A DNA stretch of 64,000 nucleotides, from the NCBI RefSeq assembly GCF_009696315.1, contig NZ_VUMG01000001.1, positions 434,001 through 498,000 on the forward strand, in the 5' to 3' direction. Made by a program: the position numbers and the translations under genes. The notes under the pieces are model-generated. The model was given only the letters and a program-made list of their open reading frames with translations. It had not been told where the DNA came from and searched no databases. This stretch comes from Cutibacterium porci. Its GTDB lineage: Bacteria; Actinomycetota; Actinomycetes; Propionibacteriales; Propionibacteriaceae. Positions 8,449 through 18,659 of the stretch are shown piece after piece (within the stretch, counting starts at the first letter, position 1; each line of letters begins with the position of its first letter).

Positions 8449-10217
8449 GCCGCCTCCTCAATTGAAAGCTGAGAGTTGACGATTTCGATATAGGTCGGGC
8501 ACGACGTGATGAGGTCGTCGTGGGTTCCCTGACCGACGATGCGTCCGGCGTCGAGAACGAGGATCTGATCGGCATTGCGGATTGTCGAGACGCGCTGGGC
8601 GACGATGAGCATCGCGGCGTCACCGTGACTGGCGTCGAGAGCGGCTCTGAGTCGGGAATCGGTGGCCACGTCGAGGGCGCTGAAGGAGTCGTCAAAAATG
8701 TAGAGTTGGGGGTTCTTGACCAAGGCACGAGCGATGGATAAACGTTGCCGCTGGCCGCCGGAGACGTTGGTACCACCTTGGGCGATGGTGGCTTCCAACT
8801 GGTTGTCCATGTGGGAGACGAAATCGTCAGATTGTGCGATACGCAGGGCATCCCAGAGCTCGTCGTCGGTGGCGTCGGAACGGCCATCACGCAGGTTCGA
8901 TGCCACCGTGCCACTGAAGAGGTAGGGGCGTTGTGGTACCAAGCCGATGCAGCTCCACAGGCTTTCGGGGTCGTATCGGCGAACATCAATGCCCCTGACG
9001 AGCACGTGTCCGTCGGTGACGTCGACGAGCCGAGGAATGAGGTTGACCAGAGTGGTTTTCCCCGCCCCGGTCGACCCAATGATGGCAGTCGTCGTGCCAC
9101 GGTTCACAGTGAAAGAGATGTCCTGGAGGACGGGCTCGCTTGCACCGGGATAACTGAATGTGACGTCGCGGAACTCTAACAAGGTGGGGTCATCCGGCAG
9201 GGTCGTCACGGGTTCGGAATCAATGGTCAGAGACGAGGAGGTGTGGAGCACTTCTTGAATGCGGGTGGCGCATACTGCGGCTCGGGGCCACATGACGACG
9301 AGCATGACCGCCATCATGACGCTGATGAGAATTTGCATGAGATATGTGGTAAATGAGGCCAGCACGCCGACTTCGGTCTGTCCGTTATCAATTCGTGCTG
9401 CCGCAAACCAAAACACCGCAATCTGGGACAGGTTCATGATGAGCATCACGAGAGGGAACATTGCTGCCATGGTCCGTCCGACGCTGACCTGAATGTCGCG
9501 CAGGGAGGAGTTGGTGACGTCAAAGCGCACTGCTTCGTGGCGCTCCCGGGCGAAGGCTCGAACGACGCGGATACCGGTTATTTGCTCACGCACTACCCGG
9601 TTGAGGTCGTCGATGCGTTGTTGCTGGCGCTGAAAGAGTGGTCCCATCCGGGAAACGATCAGTCCCGCGCCGACGGCTAGCAGGATGACCGCTGCGACGA
9701 TGATCCAGGACAGCCCGACGTCGGCACGCACAGCCATAATGACCCCAACCACCATCATGATCGGCGCTCCGACAAGCATCGCCAACGTCATGAAAACCAG
9801 CATCTGGACTTGCTGGACGTCATTGGTGGTGCGGGTAATGAGTGACGGTGCCCCGAAGTGGCTGATCTCGCGGGCCGAGAAGTCGAGGGTTCGGGTGAAC
9901 ACGGCGTCGCGAATGTCGCGCCCCATTCCCATTGCTACCTGAGCGGCGAGGAAGACGGCAACGATCTGGCAGATCGTCTGTCCTAGAGCGACCGCCAGCA
10001 TGAGGAGGGAGTGAGAGGTGACGTAGCTGGTGTCGACGTTGACGACGCCTTTATTGATGATGTCTGCGTTGATGGTTGGCAGGGTCAGGGCAGCGATTTG
10101 GGCGCATACCTGCATGACGATGATGACGGCTACTTGGGGTCGATAAGCCTTGAGGTGCTGGGCCACGAGTTTTGTCAGCAAAAGTGCTCCTTGGGCGGGA
10201 ACGTGTGCAAGCGCCAT
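8445..10217 (-). CDS. Heterodimeric ABC exporter, subunit with degenerate ATPase residues
   Basis: A 590-residue type IV exporter half-transporter. Walker A is GSTGAGKTTLV and the signature NVSGGQRQR is canonical, but Walker B reads LYIFDDSFSALD (Asp in place of the catalytic Glu) and the H-loop reads VAQRVST (Gln in place of His). These are the standard marks of the non-catalytic half of a heterodimeric exporter, complementing the 661-residue partner downstream. The start is an ATG at 10217; a TAGGCT -10 hexamer lies 25 bases upstream on the minus strand and no good Shine-Dalgarno is seen. It is the first gene of a two-gene operon, divergent from the solute-binding lipoprotein. Confidence 0.9.
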   Translation of the reverse strand: MALAHVPAQGALLLTKLVAQHLKAYRPQVAVIIVMQVCAQIAALTLPTINADIINKGVVNVDTSYVTSHSLLMLAVALGQTICQIVAVFLAAQVAMGMGRDIRDAVFTRTLDFSAREISHFGAPSLITRTTNDVQQVQMLVFMTLAMLVGAPIMMVVGVIMAVRADVGLSWIIVAAVILLAVGAGLIVSRMGPLFQRQQQRIDDLNRVVREQITGIRVVRAFARERHEAVRFDVTNSSLRDIQVSVGRTMAAMFPLVMLIMNLSQIAVFWFAAARIDNGQTEVGVLASFTTYLMQILISVMMAVMLVVMWPRAAVCATRIQEVLHTSSSLTIDSEPVTTLPDDPTLLEFRDVTFSYPGASEPVLQDISFTVNRGTTTAIIGSTGAGKTTLVNLIPRLVDVTDGHVLVRGIDVRRYDPESLWSCIGLVPQRPYLFSGTVASNLRDGRSDATDDELWDALRIAQSDDFVSHMDNQLEATIAQGGTNVSGGQRQRLSIARALVKNPQLYIFDDSFSALDVATDSRLRAALDASHGDAAMLIVAQRVSTIRNADQILVLDAGRIVGQGTHDDLITSCPTYIEIVNSQLSIEEAA

Positions 10218-10240
10218 TGTTGGGCGAATGCGAACCGACG

Positions 10241-10305
10241 ACAGCCTAGTGGAGTTCGTCCTCGTCGAGTTCGCCGGTGGTCCCAGTGATGGGTCGGTAG
10301 GCTGT
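10241..10305. promoter_or_regulatory. Divergent promoter pair marked by inverted TAGGCTGT
   Basis: TAGGCTGT occurs on the plus strand at 10298-10305 and its exact reverse complement ACAGCCTA at 10241-10248. Each contains a TANNNT -10 hexamer (TAGGCT) facing its own gene: the plus copy is followed by AGGAGG and the lipoprotein ATG at 10328, the minus copy by the exporter ATG at 10217. I read them as the -10 elements of two divergent promoters; no clear -35 hexamers are visible. The symmetry could alternatively be an operator. Confidence 0.4.
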
Positions 10306-10327
10306 AGGTCGCAGGAGGCGGGTTGTT

Positions 10328-11629
10328 ATGAGGGGGATGACGAGGCGGAGGCTGGCCCTGGTGACGGCCGGGGTCCTGGTGACGAGCATGGCAGCATGTT
10401 CGCAAGCGTCGTCCCCCATGGCTCCTCCCAGCTTTGATAATGCCGTTGACGTATGGCATCGAATGTCTATGGCTCCTGGGCTGCCAAGCCTTGAAAACGC
10501 TGGGGATGAATATCAGCGACGCAACCCTGGCGTGAATCTCAATGTGCACGCAATATCTGCAACAACTGACACATACCTCACCATGGTGGAATCTGCGGTT
10601 GCAGCCGGAAAAGGGCCATGTATGGCTCAGGTTCCAGAGGCGTCTGTCGAGAAATTAGCTCATGACGGGGTGCTGCAAGATGTCACCCAGTTTGCCGAAC
10701 AGTATCGCGACAAATATGACCGTGGTCCGATGTCGAGGGTGTCATATCAGGGTCGCACCTACGGTCTCCCGCTCGACACTTCTCCGCTGGTTCTTTTCTA
10801 TGATTCTGACGCTTGGGCTGCGGCTCATGTTGCACCGCCGAGTCAGTGGAGCGAGTTGCGTGCCGCAGCGGCAGTCCTGGCTTCTTCAGGTAAAGCGATA
10901 ACCGATATGCCGGTGCAGGATGCGGGGTGGCTGGCAGCAATGTCTGACGCCACAGGTTCACCGTGGTTCACCCCAGTGAATGACACAACGTGGCACGTTG
11001 GTATTGATTCTGACGGAATGCACAAACTCGCCGATGAGCTGCAGCAGATGGTCGGTGCCAAGCAGATTATTTTATCGCGCAGTTGGGAATCAGTCCACAG
11101 CGATTTCGCTTCCGGGAAAATCGTTGGGCATATCGGTGCTCCAGGTGATCTCCCTGATCTCAAGGCTGTCGTCGGGGCAGGGCAGCATCATTGGAAAATT
11201 GCCACTATTCCTCCTTTCGACGGTCATGATGCGCGGGTGCCGTCATATCGAGGATCATCATGGGTGATTATGAAAGGGTGCAAAGCTCCGAAGGAAGCAT
11301 TGGACTTTGCCGATGAGTTGGATGGTCAACCCGACCTCTTGACGGAGCGTGGTCTCATCCCGGCTGGTAGGGCCGACAAGATGACGACGCCAGCCTCGTT
11401 GAGAGGCTTGGTGGGGGACGAGGACATTGTCAAGGATCTGGCCGGTCATGGCCGCACAATTGCGGATGATTCATCGGTGTCCCCAGTGTGGGATGAGGTG
11501 GCTGCGGCATGGTCTCCTAGTGCGGAGCTGTGGGCGTCAAAGACAAAGGTGTCGACGACATTGCCCGCCCTGGCCGCTACGGCCAGGAGCGCCTTGGCGG
11601 CTAGTGGACTCAAGAGCAGCGGCAGGTAG
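10328..11629 (+). CDS. ABC-type extracellular solute-binding lipoprotein (family 1)
   Basis: A 433-residue secreted lipoprotein. The N-terminus MRGMTRRRLALVTAGVL is a basic signal peptide ending in a lipobox-like MAAC, so Cys24 should be lipidated. The mature part follows the family-1 (maltose/sugar) substrate-binding layout: a WHRMSM start strand, GDEYQRRNPGVNLNVH, YGLPLDTSPLVLFYD, and a C-terminal helix-rich lobe. It should bind a sugar or oligosaccharide outside the membrane for an importer, but no permease or ATPase genes accompany it. AGGAGG lies nine bases before the ATG. The nearest transporter is an exporter on the other strand, so its partner must be elsewhere. Confidence 0.82.
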   Translation: MRGMTRRRLALVTAGVLVTSMAACSQASSPMAPPSFDNAVDVWHRMSMAPGLPSLENAGDEYQRRNPGVNLNVHAISATTDTYLTMVESAVAAGKGPCMAQVPEASVEKLAHDGVLQDVTQFAEQYRDKYDRGPMSRVSYQGRTYGLPLDTSPLVLFYDSDAWAAAHVAPPSQWSELRAAAAVLASSGKAITDMPVQDAGWLAAMSDATGSPWFTPVNDTTWHVGIDSDGMHKLADELQQMVGAKQIILSRSWESVHSDFASGKIVGHIGAPGDLPDLKAVVGAGQHHWKIATIPPFDGHDARVPSYRGSSWVIMKGCKAPKEALDFADELDGQPDLLTERGLIPAGRADKMTTPASLRGLVGDEDIVKDLAGHGRTIADDSSVSPVWDEVAAAWSPSAELWASKTKVSTTLPALAATARSALAASGLKSSGR

Positions 11630-11721
11630 GGTGCAGCAGCGCCCCACTAGCCGAGGCGTACCGGGGATTGGTAGCTCGGCGGCTTCGCCAATGCGCCATC
11701 GTCCCATCGCGTGCTTTTCGA

Positions 11722-11727
11722 TAGAAT
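11722..11727 (+). promoter_or_regulatory. -10 element of a probably leaderless lysS promoter
   Basis: TAGAAT (TANNNT) ends six bases before the GTG start of lysS, and no Shine-Dalgarno lies between. Transcription would begin at or next to the GTG, giving a leaderless mRNA as is common in actinobacteria. Confidence 0.5.
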
Positions 11728-11733
11728 CTTCCG

Positions 11734-13266
11734 GTGAATTCTGACACCGCATCCAGCCAGTCCCCTGACGTCTCTGAGCAGATGCAGGTCCGCCTCGATA
11801 AGCGGGCCCGGATCATTGCCGACGGAGGTCAGGCATATCCGGTCGATCTGCTTCGCGACCACACCTTGGCCGAGATCCGTCAGAAATACGCCGATGACAA
11901 TGGCGAACCGATCATGGCCCCCGGTGAGGAGACGACCGATGAGGTCACTGTTGGCGGGCGTGTTGTCTTCGTTCGCAATACCGGAAAGCTTTGTTTTGCC
12001 AGCCTTCAGGACGGGTTTACCGAGGCGTCCAACGGCGAACGGCTACAGATCATGCTTTCCAAGGCTGAGGTAGGTGACGAATCCTTAGCCGCGTGGAAGT
12101 CCGACGTTGACTTGGGCGATCATGTCTGGGTGCGTGGCCGTGTCGTCGTTTCGCGTCGCGGTGAGTTGTCGATTATGGCCGCTGAGTGGCGGATGGCCTC
12201 GAAGGCGCTGCGCCCACTGCCGACCCTCCACAAGGAGCTTTCGGAGGAGACCCGAGTACGTCGCCGCTACGCGGATCTCGTCGTTCGCGAAGAGTCGCGT
12301 CAGATGGTGCGTACTCGCTCCGTCGTCACCCGCACGGTGCGTCGCGTCCTTGACGAACGTGGATTCCTTGAGATTGAGACTCCGATTTTGCAGTTGGTTC
12401 ATGGCGGTGCTGCTGCCCGCCCGTTTAACACCCACCTCAACGCTTTCGACATTGACATGAGTTTGCGCATCGCCCTTGAGCTTTACCTCAAGCGGGCGAT
12501 GGTTGGCGGCACCGATCGGGTCTACGAAATGGGTCGGGTGTTCCGCAACGAGGGCATTGATTCCAGCCATTCGGCAGAGTTTTCCATGCTCGAGGCCTAC
12601 ATGAGTTGGGGCAACCAATTCACTATTGCCGAGGTCATCAAGGACGTCATTATGGCGGTCGCTGACGCCCTTGACGTCCATCAGATTGAGACCCCCAAAG
12701 GTGTCATCGACCTCGACGGTGAGTGGCGCTGGGTCAGTGTTTATCCTGGGCTATCCGAAAAGCTAGGGCGCGAGGTTACCCTCGACACCCCACTGGAGGA
12801 TCTGCGGGCAATCGCGGCTGAGCACGATGTTGAGGTTGACTCGTCGTGGGAGGCCGGGAAGGTCGTCATGGAGTTGTTCGGTGAACTCGTTGAACCTGAC
12901 CTCATTAACCCTACGTTTGTCTGCGATTACCCGGCTATCGCCCAGCCACTGGCTCGCCCACACCGAGACGATCCTCGCATGGTCGAGGCCTGGGATCTCA
13001 TTATTGGCGGCATGGAGCGCGGCACTGGGTTCTCTGAGCTCGTCGACCCAGTCATTCAGCGTGAGGTGCTCACCAAGCAGTCTCTCGCTGCCGCTGCGGG
13101 CGACCCTGAAGCTATGCAACTCGATGAGGACTTCCTTGAGGCGTTGGAATTTGGCTGCCCGCCCATGGGCGGCCTGGGGCTTGGCGTTGACCGGCTGGTG
13201 ATGCTCTTTACTAACGCTGGCATCCGCGAGACGATCTTGTTCCCGCTGCTCAAACCGGAACGCTGA
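11734..13266 (+). CDS. lysS: Lysyl-tRNA synthetase, class II
   Basis: A 510-residue class II aminoacyl-tRNA synthetase that charges tRNA-Lys in the cytoplasm. The N-terminal OB-fold anticodon-binding domain spans about residues 65-170; the catalytic domain shows motif 1 (GFLEIETPIL), motif 2 (VYEMGRVFRNEGID) and motif 3 (GLGLGVDRLVML), all intact. The usual bacterial motif-2 HN-PE segment is replaced by HSAEFSMLEAY, acceptable for an active enzyme but slightly off consensus. The GTG at 11734 fits the leaderless promoter just upstream; the next in-frame ATG (11782) would remove the variable N-terminal tail only. Length is normal. Confidence 0.96.
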   Translation: MNSDTASSQSPDVSEQMQVRLDKRARIIADGGQAYPVDLLRDHTLAEIRQKYADDNGEPIMAPGEETTDEVTVGGRVVFVRNTGKLCFASLQDGFTEASNGERLQIMLSKAEVGDESLAAWKSDVDLGDHVWVRGRVVVSRRGELSIMAAEWRMASKALRPLPTLHKELSEETRVRRRYADLVVREESRQMVRTRSVVTRTVRRVLDERGFLEIETPILQLVHGGAAARPFNTHLNAFDIDMSLRIALELYLKRAMVGGTDRVYEMGRVFRNEGIDSSHSAEFSMLEAYMSWGNQFTIAEVIKDVIMAVADALDVHQIETPKGVIDLDGEWRWVSVYPGLSEKLGREVTLDTPLEDLRAIAAEHDVEVDSSWEAGKVVMELFGELVEPDLINPTFVCDYPAIAQPLARPHRDDPRMVEAWDLIIGGMERGTGFSELVDPVIQREVLTKQSLAAAAGDPEAMQLDEDFLEALEFGCPPMGGLGLGVDRLVMLFTNAGIRETILFPLLKPER

Positions 13267-13284
13267 TTCGGGTCGGGGTACGTC

Positions 13285-13308
13285 GGCGGGCGGCGTGCGT
13301 CGCCCGCC
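13285..13308. terminator. Bidirectional hairpin between lysS and crgA
   Basis: An 8-bp perfect inverted repeat (GGCGGGCG / CGCCCGCC, 8-base loop) lies between the convergent stops of lysS and crgA. It has no T-tract on either side, so it is a likely but not typical terminator. Confidence 0.5.
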
Positions 13309-13355
13309 AACACACGTGGGATTGTATGTGTCGTGCGGGGCGGTGAATCGCTAGC

Positions 13356-13637
13356 TTATTTCCACAAAGTGGCGATGCCGAACCCGGCAGCCATGAGGCC
13401 CATACCGATGAGGATGTTCCAGTCACCCAGGTTGCTCATGCCGGGCACCTGATTACCCGCGATGTAATAGACGATCAGCCACAGTACGCCGAGCAAAAAG
13501 AGGGGGACGAAGACTTTCGGAACCCATGACCGATCAACCGGGGCAGCCTTCTTTTCAGCCCGGCGTTCGTTCATGGTGGCCCGGTCCTTGGCCTGGGCCT
13601 TCTTCTTGGCTTGCGGTCTGACCTTCGATTCGGGCAC
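13356..13637 (-). CDS. crgA: CrgA, septation protein
   Basis: A 93-residue small membrane protein of actinobacterial cell division. The N-terminal ~40 residues are strongly basic (KKKAQAKDRA, RRAEKKAAP), followed by W-V-P-K-V-F-V-P and two transmembrane helices separated by the conserved loop NQVPGMSNLGDWN, which is the CrgA signature. CrgA helps recruit penicillin-binding proteins to the FtsZ ring. It is located, as in other actinobacteria, beside the DUF881 protein, pabA and pknB; it is divergent from the DUF881 gene. Start at 13637 is the only good ATG/GTG before the basic stretch. Confidence 0.95.
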   Translation of the reverse strand: MPESKVRPQAKKKAQAKDRATMNERRAEKKAAPVDRSWVPKVFVPLFLLGVLWLIVYYIAGNQVPGMSNLGDWNILIGMGLMAAGFGIATLWK

Positions 13638-13748
13638 GGTGACTACTCCTGGGGATTGAGGACACGCCCACCGACCGTGGACTGCTTGACTAGCCTAGAG
13701 GACGTACGCCAATTCCGGCGAAACGGGTCAGCTTACAAGAGGGGGACG

Positions 13749-14564
13749 ATGAGCGACGACACCAACCCTGACGATCGTCGCGGCGACGACGTCGATTGCG
13801 ACTCCAAGGCTGCGACAGACCCGTCAATTCAAGATGTGCGATCGGATTCGCGTTATCCGCGTCTGGCCAGATTCGCCACCATTCTTGTCATGGTTTTGGC
13901 TGGGTTCATGATGACGACGGCTGCTATCAATTCCCGTGGCCGTGATCTTCGCCCTGAGCGTGACACCGACATGGCAACGTTGGTGCGGAACCAGGCTAGC
14001 CACAACGCTGCTCTGCAAAAGGAGGCAGCCGGTTTACGGGCTCAGGTGGACGATCTTTCTAAGGCCGATCAAACACCGGGCGCGAAATCCTCAGTCGTGT
14101 CGTCGGCGTCGGCCTTAGCGCCGTCTGTCGGTTTGGGGGCTGTCAGAGGGACAGCTTTGCGCGTCACCCTGAAAGACGCGCCTCTCAGCGAGAATCCGGA
14201 CGGGGTCGACGCCAACATGCTGGTCGTCCACCAGCAGGACATTCAGATGGTCGTCAACACCTTGTGGTCCGGGGGAGCAGAGGCTATGACCATTCAGGGA
14301 CAGCGGGTCATGTCCACGACTGCGGTGAAATGCGTCGGAAACACTGTTGTCTTGCATGGTGTCGCCTATGCTCCGCCCTACGTCATTGAGGCGATTGGCG
14401 ACCCCGATGCTATGGAGGACGCCCTCGACACCTCCGAGGCGGTAAGCATATATAAAGAGTATGTGAGTGCTTACCAGCTTGGGTGGTCGGTGGAGAGAGC
14501 CGGTGACGTCACCATGCCTGCCTACACCGGTACGGTTGCCATGGGCTATGCCACGCCTCGGTGA
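13749..14564 (+). CDS. DUF881 family membrane-anchored protein
   Basis: A 271-residue protein with an acidic N-terminal tail (MSDDTNPDDRRGDDVD), one transmembrane helix (about residues 44-62) and an extracytoplasmic part that begins with a short coiled coil (LQKEAAGLRAQVDDLSK) and continues into the DUF881 domain (LRVTLKDAP, MLVVHQQDIQMVVNTLWSGGAEAM). The family sits next to crgA and pknB in many actinobacteria and is implicated in envelope or division functions; the biochemical role is not established. I start at the ATG at 13749 because AGAGGGGG precedes it and the longer upstream reading overlaps crgA on the other strand. Confidence 0.88.
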   Translation: MSDDTNPDDRRGDDVDCDSKAATDPSIQDVRSDSRYPRLARFATILVMVLAGFMMTTAAINSRGRDLRPERDTDMATLVRNQASHNAALQKEAAGLRAQVDDLSKADQTPGAKSSVVSSASALAPSVGLGAVRGTALRVTLKDAPLSENPDGVDANMLVVHQQDIQMVVNTLWSGGAEAMTIQGQRVMSTTAVKCVGNTVVLHGVAYAPPYVIEAIGDPDAMEDALDTSEAVSIYKEYVSAYQLGWSVERAGDVTMPAYTGTVAMGYATPR

Positions 14565-14655
14565 GCCATTCTTGGGTAGGGCATTCTTGGGTTTGGACAT
14601 GGACACAACTCGGTCATGATGGCGTCGCGGCGTCAGCCTGCGCCACAATGACCCC

Positions 14656-15280
14656 ATGACTGCCAGGATCCTCGTCGTCGATAACTACGACTCATTCGTG
14701 TGGAATCTTGTGTCCTACCTAGGTCAAATTGGGGCGGACACGACGGTTGTTCGCAATGATGATCCCCTCTTCGATACCCCGCAGCGGTGGCAGCCCTTCG
14801 ATGGCATCCTGCTTTCACCTGGACCTGGGCGTCCCGAGGATGCCGGGGTGTGTGTCGATATTCTGCGCGGTGCTCGTCGCCCCATCTTCGGCGTGTGCCT
14901 TGGAATGCAGGCCATGGCCGTGGCGTGGGGAGGCCATGTCGGTAGAGCCCAGGAACAACTTCACGGCAAGACGTCACCTATTCACCATGAAGGCAAAGGG
15001 GTTTTCGCTGGCCTGCCGGACCCCATCGTTGTCACCCGCTACCATTCCTTGGCCGTGGATGAGGTTCCCGCCGAGCTGGACGTGACGGCACACACTGATA
15101 CCGGCGTCGTCATGGGGCTGCGTCACCGCAGCTTGCCAATCGAGGGAGTGCAATTTCATCCCGAATCGGTTCTTTCCCAGTACGGTCACCAGATGCTTGC
15201 CACCTGGCTGGCGGAGTGCGGGGACGCTGATGCCCCTGCTCGCGCCAGTCAGATGAGCCCGCTGATGAGTGCTCCGGGTT

Positions 15281-15303
<23 letters not shown>
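14656..15303 (+). CDS. pabA: Class I glutamine amidotransferase, PabA/TrpG type
   Basis: A 215-residue class I glutaminase subunit. It supplies ammonia from glutamine to a synthase that turns chorismate into aminodeoxychorismate (folate) or anthranilate (tryptophan). The oxyanion motif LLSPGPGRPEDAG, the nucleophile in GVCLGMQAM and the His-Glu pair in GVQFHPESVL are all present. Location next to crgA and pknB suggests PabA rather than TrpG, but no component I gene is present to decide. Its last 23 bases overlap the end of pknB on the other strand, and a ~25-residue Ser/Pro-rich tail follows the domain. Confidence 0.9.
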
Positions 15304-17185
<1,882 letters not shown>

Positions 17186-17231
17186 TGAGGGATCTCCTTT
17201 GTGTTGACGTCGTGAGGTGTGTGTCTGCTCG

Positions 17232-18659
17232 TCATCTCATCGCCTCGATAACATCTTTAGCGATGGGAGCCGCGAGTCGGCCTCCCGAGACCTCGTTGAT
17301 ATCAGTGTCTGACGATTGAATAAAGACGGCTACCGCGACGTGCGGGTTGTCTGTCCATCCCACGAACCACGCATACGGGGCTTTACCCTTCAAGGTTTGC
17401 GCAGTGCCGGTCTTGCCGCCGACGGTGACCCCGGAGATGCGTGCCCGTTTGCCGGTGCCGTTATTGACAACCGAGACCATCATCGACTTCAACTGTTCGG
17501 CTGACTGCTTGGTCATCGGCTGGGACATCTGCTTGGGACGATGCTCGGAGACCACCTGCAAGTTGGATGCCCGGACTTGCGCTGTGAGGTAGGGGGTCAT
17601 GAGTTTGCCGTCGTTGGCGATACCGGCGGTCACCATTGCCATTTGCAGTGGAGTGGCTGCGACGTCGAATTGGCCGATCGAACTTTGCGCCAGCTCGGCA
17701 TCGGTGAGGTTCTGCGGGAATTTCGACGCGACGGACGAGATGTCAGAGCCGACGCTCTTGCCAAATCCGAAGCGCTCAGCTTGGTCGCGAACCTTGTCCT
17801 GGCCCAAGGTCACCCCGAGTTTGCCGAAGGCGGTATTGCACGAAATTTCGAGGGCATGGTTCAGGGTGATCTGGCTTCCCCCGCAATTGGAGTCGTTCGT
17901 CAGCGGGGTGCGAGTGCCTGGCAGAATCCAGTCTTCCGGTGAGTCGATTTTGGTATTCGGGTTGTACCCGTTCTGTAGAGCGGCTGCAGCAGTCACCAGC
18001 TTGAATGTCGATCCTGGGGCGTAGATCTCTCGCGTTGCACGGTTCGACAGTGGAGACGACTTATCTGCGACGAGGTCTTTCCACGCCTGGGTGGTGTCGT
18101 CGAGGTGATGGGAGGCAAGGGCGTTGGGATCATACGAGGGCGAGGACGCCATAGCTAGTATTGCGCCGGTGGTGTAGTCCATCGCAACGACGGCACCCTT
18201 TTTACCCTTGAGCCCGTCCCATGCGGCATCCTGCGCTTTAGCGTTGATCGTCGTCGTGATGGAGCCGCCTTCAGGTTTGTGGCCAGACAGCGTTCCGGTA
18301 ATGCGGGAGAGCCACTGCGCATCGGACGTTCCGGTGAGCTGGGCGTTCTGGGTCTGCTCCAGCATGGTGCGTCCATAGTAGTAGGAGTAATACCCAGTAA
18401 TGGGGGCATATTCTGGCCCTGACGGGTACACCCGCTGATAGGCAAACTTGCCGCTGCTTGACGTTGTCGTGGCGATCGGCATCGAGCCAACCAGGATGTT
18501 GCCGCGGTTTTGGGAAAATTCTGCGTCGCGCACCCTGACGTTGCGGGGGTCATTGTTGAGACCGGCCTGGCGGAAAAGAGCCGAACCCGTGAGGTTAGCC
18601 ATGAGAGCCAGAAACATGAGCCCGGCAAGTAAAGAGACTGCGCGAATTTGCTTATTCAT
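17232..18659 (-). CDS. pbpA: Penicillin-binding protein (class B transpeptidase) PbpA
   Basis: A 475-residue class B PBP: a short cytoplasmic tail, one N-terminal membrane anchor (about residues 8-28), a dimerisation region and a D,D-transpeptidase domain with the active-site motifs STFK (in YAPGSTFKLV), SCN (in EISCNTAFGKL) and KTG (in GGKTGTAQT). It cross-links peptidoglycan outside the membrane and is the partner of the RodA glycosyltransferase encoded immediately upstream; the ATG overlaps the rodA stop by four bases. Length and motifs are as in mycobacterial PbpA. Confidence 0.96.
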   Translation of the reverse strand: MNKQIRAVSLLAGLMFLALMANLTGSALFRQAGLNNDPRNVRVRDAEFSQNRGNILVGSMPIATTTSSSGKFAYQRVYPSGPEYAPITGYYSYYYGRTMLEQTQNAQLTGTSDAQWLSRITGTLSGHKPEGGSITTTINAKAQDAAWDGLKGKKGAVVAMDYTTGAILAMASSPSYDPNALASHHLDDTTQAWKDLVADKSSPLSNRATREIYAPGSTFKLVTAAAALQNGYNPNTKIDSPEDWILPGTRTPLTNDSNCGGSQITLNHALEISCNTAFGKLGVTLGQDKVRDQAERFGFGKSVGSDISSVASKFPQNLTDAELAQSSIGQFDVAATPLQMAMVTAGIANDGKLMTPYLTAQVRASNLQVVSEHRPKQMSQPMTKQSAEQLKSMMVSVVNNGTGKRARISGVTVGGKTGTAQTLKGKAPYAWFVGWTDNPHVAVAVFIQSSDTDINEVSGGRLAAPIAKDVIEAMR

